A DNA stretch of 8,115 bases from Tidjanibacter sp. GTDB lineage: Bacteria; Bacteroidota; Bacteroidia; Bacteroidales; Rikenellaceae. Each line of letters opens with the position of its first letter. Within the stretch, counting starts at the first letter, position 1. Both the position numbers and the translations under genes were made by a program. The notes beneath the pieces were generated by a model. The model was not told the DNA's origin and did not search any database. It was given only the letters and a program-made list of their open reading frames with translations. Positions 6,701 to 8,115 of this stretch are shown piece after piece. The stretch is taken from positions 1 through 8,115 of the forward strand of contig JAGBYS010000113.1 of the NCBI GenBank assembly GCA_017628675.1, given 5' to 3'.

Positions 6701-7535
6701 CCCATTTGCCCTCGACCTTCACACAAGCGGTACCCACCTCGTTCCAGGCGGTCACATCGTCATATTTGTTGTCCGAGAGGCGTTTGCCGGTGGCGTTCAG
6801 CAGACCATAGCGGCCCTCCTTTACACCCCAAGCCAGACCCTCTTCGTTCCACTCGCCAATGCTCTCATAAATGGGACGGTGGATCTCCTTACCTGCCTTG
6901 TTGATGACACCCACGAGGCCACCAACCATAATGCGTGCGGTGCCGTTGGGGGCCCATACGCCGGGAGCGTCATATTTGATCTTGGCGATGGTCTTGCCCT
7001 CGCGGTTGATCACGCCCCACTTGTCCGACTGCTTGATCCAAGCCAGGCCGTCAACGGTGAACTCGGTCACCTGCTGGTAGCGAATCTTGATGAGCTCTTT
7101 GCCCTCTTTGTTGATCATACCGTAGTTCTCGCCAATGCGTACAATGGCAGTACCCTCGGGCGAAAAGTCCTCAATCTCATCATATTTCACCTTGGCCACA
7201 ACCTTGCCGTTGCGGTCCACAAGACCATATTTGTTGTCGTCCTGCACCATACACAGACCGTCGATGGAGAAGTCGCCCAGCCAGTCGTAGCGAAGGCGCA
7301 CAACCTCCTCGCCAACCTTATTCACATAACCCCATTTACCCTTGGAGTTCTTTACTTTTGCAAAACCATCGGGGGTGAACTCCTCGGCAACATCATACTT
7401 GGCCTTGATGAGCCAGTTGTCCTTGGTGTCTACATAGCCCCATTTGCCACGGGCATTCCTCTTGGGAGTCAGTTCCTGAGCAAACGAGGGAAGGCTCAGA
7501 AGCGCTGCCAAAATAACAACAAGTAGTTTCTTCAT
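3741..7535 (-). CDS. Giant exported WG-repeat protein (31 repeats)
   Basis: 1264 residues. The ATG at 7533-7535 is chosen because it yields a clean signal peptide (MKKLLVVILAALLSLPSFAQ, 1-20). The open frame runs on to 7931, but that part crosses the promoter and has no gene-like content. Residues 28-1111 are 31 consecutive repeats of about 34-36 residues, each built as xGK(W/Y)G(W/F/Y)(I/V)(N/D)xxGKE(I/V)(I/V)xxx(Y)(D/E)... with the next strand carrying GLA.V. This is the WG beta-repeat family, thought to form extended or propeller-like beta structures for binding, and common in Bacteroidetes. Residues 1112-1180 are charged and helical (KTKDEFETVAQYESRVNEET...), and 1182-1264 appear beta-rich (LRLKLGAYDAES, YGEFTLNVPLNVARDF, ITFRMPDG). 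There is no LPXTG motif, no Por-type C-terminal sorting signal that I can recognise, and no lipobox Cys. It is monocistronic, with its own promoter and terminator. Its ligand is unknown. Confidence 0.93.
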   Translation of the reverse strand: MKKLLVVILAALLSLPSFAQELTPKRNARGKWGYVDTKDNWLIKAKYDVAEEFTPDGFAKVKNSKGKWGYVNKVGEEVVRLRYDWLGDFSIDGLCMVQDDNKYGLVDRNGKVVAKVKYDEIEDFSPEGTAIVRIGENYGMINKEGKELIKIRYQQVTEFTVDGLAWIKQSDKWGVINREGKTIAKIKYDAPGVWAPNGTARIMVGGLVGVINKAGKEIHRPIYESIGEWNEEGLAWGVKEGRYGLLNATGKRLSDNKYDDVTAWNEVGTACVKVEGKWGLINKAGKEVLKAAYDEIGTFADNGTAQVLNEGKYGIVNNLGAIIAPVKYSSIGAFEGGFAKVSIEGKWGIINAQGKEVTPIKYDSFSSYAQNGLATVTVGEFIGWVDRGGREIVPVVNSAVGEWTEDGLNWICKDGLYGWIDITGKRITKVEYTALWAWEPNGLAKVAKGELMSWINREGDLISPIVYSEVGEWTNLGLVWVKQEGLYGMLNTEGKKIVPIKYTVLGDFNESGIAMASLGENKWGWVNLKGKEILKVNNQAIWDFSAEGLAKFRDAKGKYGFINAEGKKVIPAKNDYAEDFVNGLVRVGVKGTYDAEGNYSGGKWGYYNAKGKAVVRISYDYADKFAENMARVSTKGTWSEGAYSGGKWGFVGLNGKELIKAKYNDAGNFSEGLAWVCLNGKYGWIAANGKVIIPIIYDDVNNFSKGLALVKKEGLYGWVDRSGKEIIPIGFESAEDFDANGLAMVSREGKWGWINREGKEIIPVTYSEAKPFNPDGFAMVLSGDTWFKIDPQGTVTVIPKYVGSLTFNEGFAPIEVEGKWGFCDIAGTMRIAAIYDKVWGFSQSTAMVLLNGKYFWIGVNGQMINDKIYDSVGQADAEGLAKATANGKQGYVNLSGVEVVPVIYDSVGGWDAAGLAKIEKDGKFGWADRSGNEVVAPKYEEVGEFTTEGLARVKANGKTGFINTKYREVIPATYDSVSDFNMGVAKVSKDGKWGFIDVEGGNVTALKYSEIGEMVDGIAKIKYAGKWGFMDNKYNEILAPVYDEIGEIVGGVALVKLEGKYGLIDKEGRGITAPKYDTIGEFENEVALVSIGGKCGYINRIGSEVVPLLYTAEEAADHCKDYLYYQKFSNYAGEYIAPKLEEFKTKDEFETVAQYESRVNEETIAALREQLMEEAEAEYVKLRGKSVVLRLKLGAYDAESECFKVSDLTYGEFTLNVPLNVARDFKSLWEGLTKTPTLAVENDALTVKSITFRMPDGQEFVATK
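4203..7454 (-). repeat. In-gene array of 31 WG repeats (residues 28-1111)
   Basis: By residue, repeats start at 28, 64, 100, 135, 170, 205, 240, 275, 310, 344, 379, 414, 449, 484, 519, 555, 602, 646, 679, 713, 748, 783, 817, 851, 886, 921, 956, 990, 1024, 1058 and 1092. Most are 34-36 residues. Repeats 16 (555-601, 47 residues) and 17 (602-645, 44 residues) carry an extra loop of about ten residues (GTYDAEGNYSG and GTWSEGAYSG), so they look like a local duplication. Repeats 13, 22 and 24 lack the canonical W/Y-G pair (LMSW, TWFK, KYFW). The last repeat is shortened and merges into the C-terminal helical domain. The repeats are diverged at DNA level, so the array is old and not a recent slippage product. 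Confidence 0.88.
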
Positions 7536-7648
7536 AGTTGTAATGTGTTGAATGTTAGTATATAAAATTATTTGTTTCTTCTTGTGTGATGTGTGGAGCC
7601 TTTGATCGCAGAAGGTGGCCCTCGGCTCAAATGCGTATATAATTCCCC

Positions 7649-7679
7649 CAAAGTTATGATTTTTTTTGCAGACCGCAAA
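7649..7679 (-). promoter_or_regulatory. Bacteroidetes-type promoter of the WG-repeat gene
   Basis: On the minus strand TTTG (7676-7679) is followed, 19 bases on, by TAACTTTG (7649-7656). This matches the Bacteroidetes primary-sigma consensus TTTG-N19-TAnnTTTG in every defined position. Transcription would begin a few bases downstream of the -7 box, giving a leader of about 105 bases before the ATG at 7535. Confidence 0.82.
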
Positions 7680-7848
7680 TTTTTCACACATATATATAAT
7701 ATTCGTGAGCGAGTTTTTTCCAGACAAGGGTGACAGATGCACCCCAAGGCAGGCGAAGAGGATTCGGGCACGATAGTTGCCGCCGAGGGTGCAAGAAGTT
7801 GATTCTGAATAGGGTGGTAGAGTGGGCCGCAAAAGGCGCCTCGGAAAC

Positions 7849-7864
7849 AAAAAAATCAAAAAAA
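7849..7864 (+). promoter_or_regulatory. Two phased A-tracts upstream of the HU promoter
   Basis: Seven-base A-runs at 7849-7855 and 7858-7864 start 9 bases apart, close to one helical turn, and end 11 bases before the -33 element. This spacing favours DNA bending. It may act as an upstream activating element or a binding site for HU itself; that role is inferred. Confidence 0.5.
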
Positions 7865-7875
7865 TCGCTACACTG

Positions 7876-7907
7876 TTGTAAATTAATCGAATAATAGTGT
7901 ATATTTG
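7876..7907 (+). promoter_or_regulatory. Bacteroidetes-type promoter of the HU gene
   Basis: TTG at 7876-7878 and TATATTTG at 7900-7907 are separated by 21 bases, matching the TTG-N19-21-TAnnTTTG pattern. The predicted leader is about 50 bases, A-rich, with no Shine-Dalgarno sequence, as is usual for this phylum. Confidence 0.82.
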
Positions 7908-7960
7908 CAGTCCGATTTGAAACAGCAACACAAACTAATTATTAAAAATATCATACAACT

Positions 7961-8115
7961 ATGACTAAAGCAGATATCGTAAACAACATTGCCAAAGAGA
8001 CCGGCGTTGAGAAAGTACTCGTTCAGCAGGTAGTTGAGGCCTTTATGGAGAATGTTAAAGGTTCGCTCATCGAGAAAGAGGCTGTATACCTGAGGGGTTT
8101 CGGTAGCTTCATCAT
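7961..8115 (+). CDS. HU-family DNA-binding protein (5' part, cut by the window end)
   Basis: The first 51 residues are visible and the gene continues past base 8115; the family is usually about 90 residues. MTKADIVNNIAKETGVEK (1-18) and VQQVVEAFMENVKGSL (21-36) form the two N-terminal dimerisation helices, and LRGFGSF (44-50) is the start of the HU/IHF signature before the DNA-binding beta arm. HU proteins bind and bend DNA with little sequence preference and organise the nucleoid. The MTKADIV...RGFGSFI pattern is the form often labelled HU or integration host factor beta in Bacteroidales. It is divergent from the WG gene and has its own promoter. Confidence 0.95.
   Translation, partial: MTKADIVNNIAKETGVEKVLVQQVVEAFMENVKGSLIEKEAVYLRGFGSFI

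Larger units (their letters stand above)
7536..7960. other. Divergent intergenic region between the WG gene and the HU gene
   Basis: This 425-base spacer holds both gene starts, the minus-strand promoter (7649-7679), the plus-strand promoter (7876-7907) and A-tracts (7849-7864). The stretch 7681-7848 shows no gene, tRNA or clear hairpin. It is partly A/T-rich near 7680-7712 and G/C-rich after that. The minus leader of the WG gene is about 105 bases long, is unstructured except for weak 5-base arms (GAGCC at 7596-7600, GGCTC at 7624-7628), and ends in an A/T-rich ribosome entry region without a Shine-Dalgarno sequence. Confidence 0.7.

Noticed and set aside
4203..7454. A CRISPR array or DNA tandem repeat
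   Set aside because: The periodicity of about 105 bases is a protein repeat. Units are diverged at DNA level, there are no identical repeats with unique spacers, and no cas genes are nearby.
3738..7526. A plus-strand open frame of 1262 codons covering the whole WG gene
   Set aside because: It is codon-aligned with the WG gene and open only because that gene lacks TTA, CTA and TCA codons. Its translation is a periodic echo of the repeats, with no signal peptide or domain, and no promoter lies before it.
7783..7844. 6-base inverted pair CCGAGG / CCTCGG in the WG-HU spacer
   Set aside because: The arms are short and the loop is about 50 bases, so a stable hairpin is not supported.
7536..7931. 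N-terminal extension of the WG gene by 132 codons
   Set aside because: The extension crosses the matching promoter and an A/T-rich leader, while the ATG at 7533-7535 starts an ideal signal peptide.

Overview
The window looks like a chromosomal segment of a Bacteroidales bacterium, possibly of the Alistipes/Rikenellaceae type. The evidence is indirect. Two intergenic promoters fit the Bacteroidetes TTG/TTTG - 19 to 21 bases - TAnnTTTG pattern, and the start codons have A/T-rich leaders instead of Shine-Dalgarno sequences. The coding DNA is fairly G+C-rich while the spacers are A+T-rich. The proteins (WG-repeat giant, TM2 protein, PGLGQ(I/L)YAG-type membrane proteins, Bacteroidales-type HU) are typical of that phylum. 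The genus is an inference.

Layout: bases 1-256 hold no convincing complete gene, only short tandem and inverted repeats. Bases 257-3003 hold four overlapping minus-strand genes. In transcription order these are a secreted protein resembling the LolA lipoprotein-carrier fold (2290-3003), a short secreted protein resembling a degenerate YidD (1862-2290), and two paralogous proteins with a signal peptide, a TPR-like helical part and membrane segments carrying PGLGQ(I/L)YAG (1002-1865 and 257-1054). Their junctions overlap by 1, 4 and 53 bases, so they almost certainly form one operon. Just upstream, on the same strand, is a small TM2-domain protein (3111-3527), separated from the operon by a strong GC-rich hairpin that could be a full or a leaky terminator.

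Bases 3741-7535 (minus strand) hold one very large gene for a 1264-residue exported protein: signal peptide, 31 consecutive WG-type repeats, and a C-terminal helical plus beta domain. It has a near-consensus promoter (7649-7679) and a textbook terminator (3687-3724), and uses almost none of the codons TTA, CTA and TCA, which fits strong expression. On the plus strand the window ends inside an HU-family DNA-binding protein (from 7961) with its own near-consensus promoter and two helically spaced A-tracts upstream.

The most interesting candidate system is the envelope operon 257-3003, perhaps together with the TM2 gene. A LolA-like carrier, an exported YidD-like protein that lacks most of the family cysteines, and two TPR/PGLGQIYAG membrane proteins suggest a cell-envelope assembly or membrane-quality role. 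That role is inferred from gene order and motifs and is not demonstrated.
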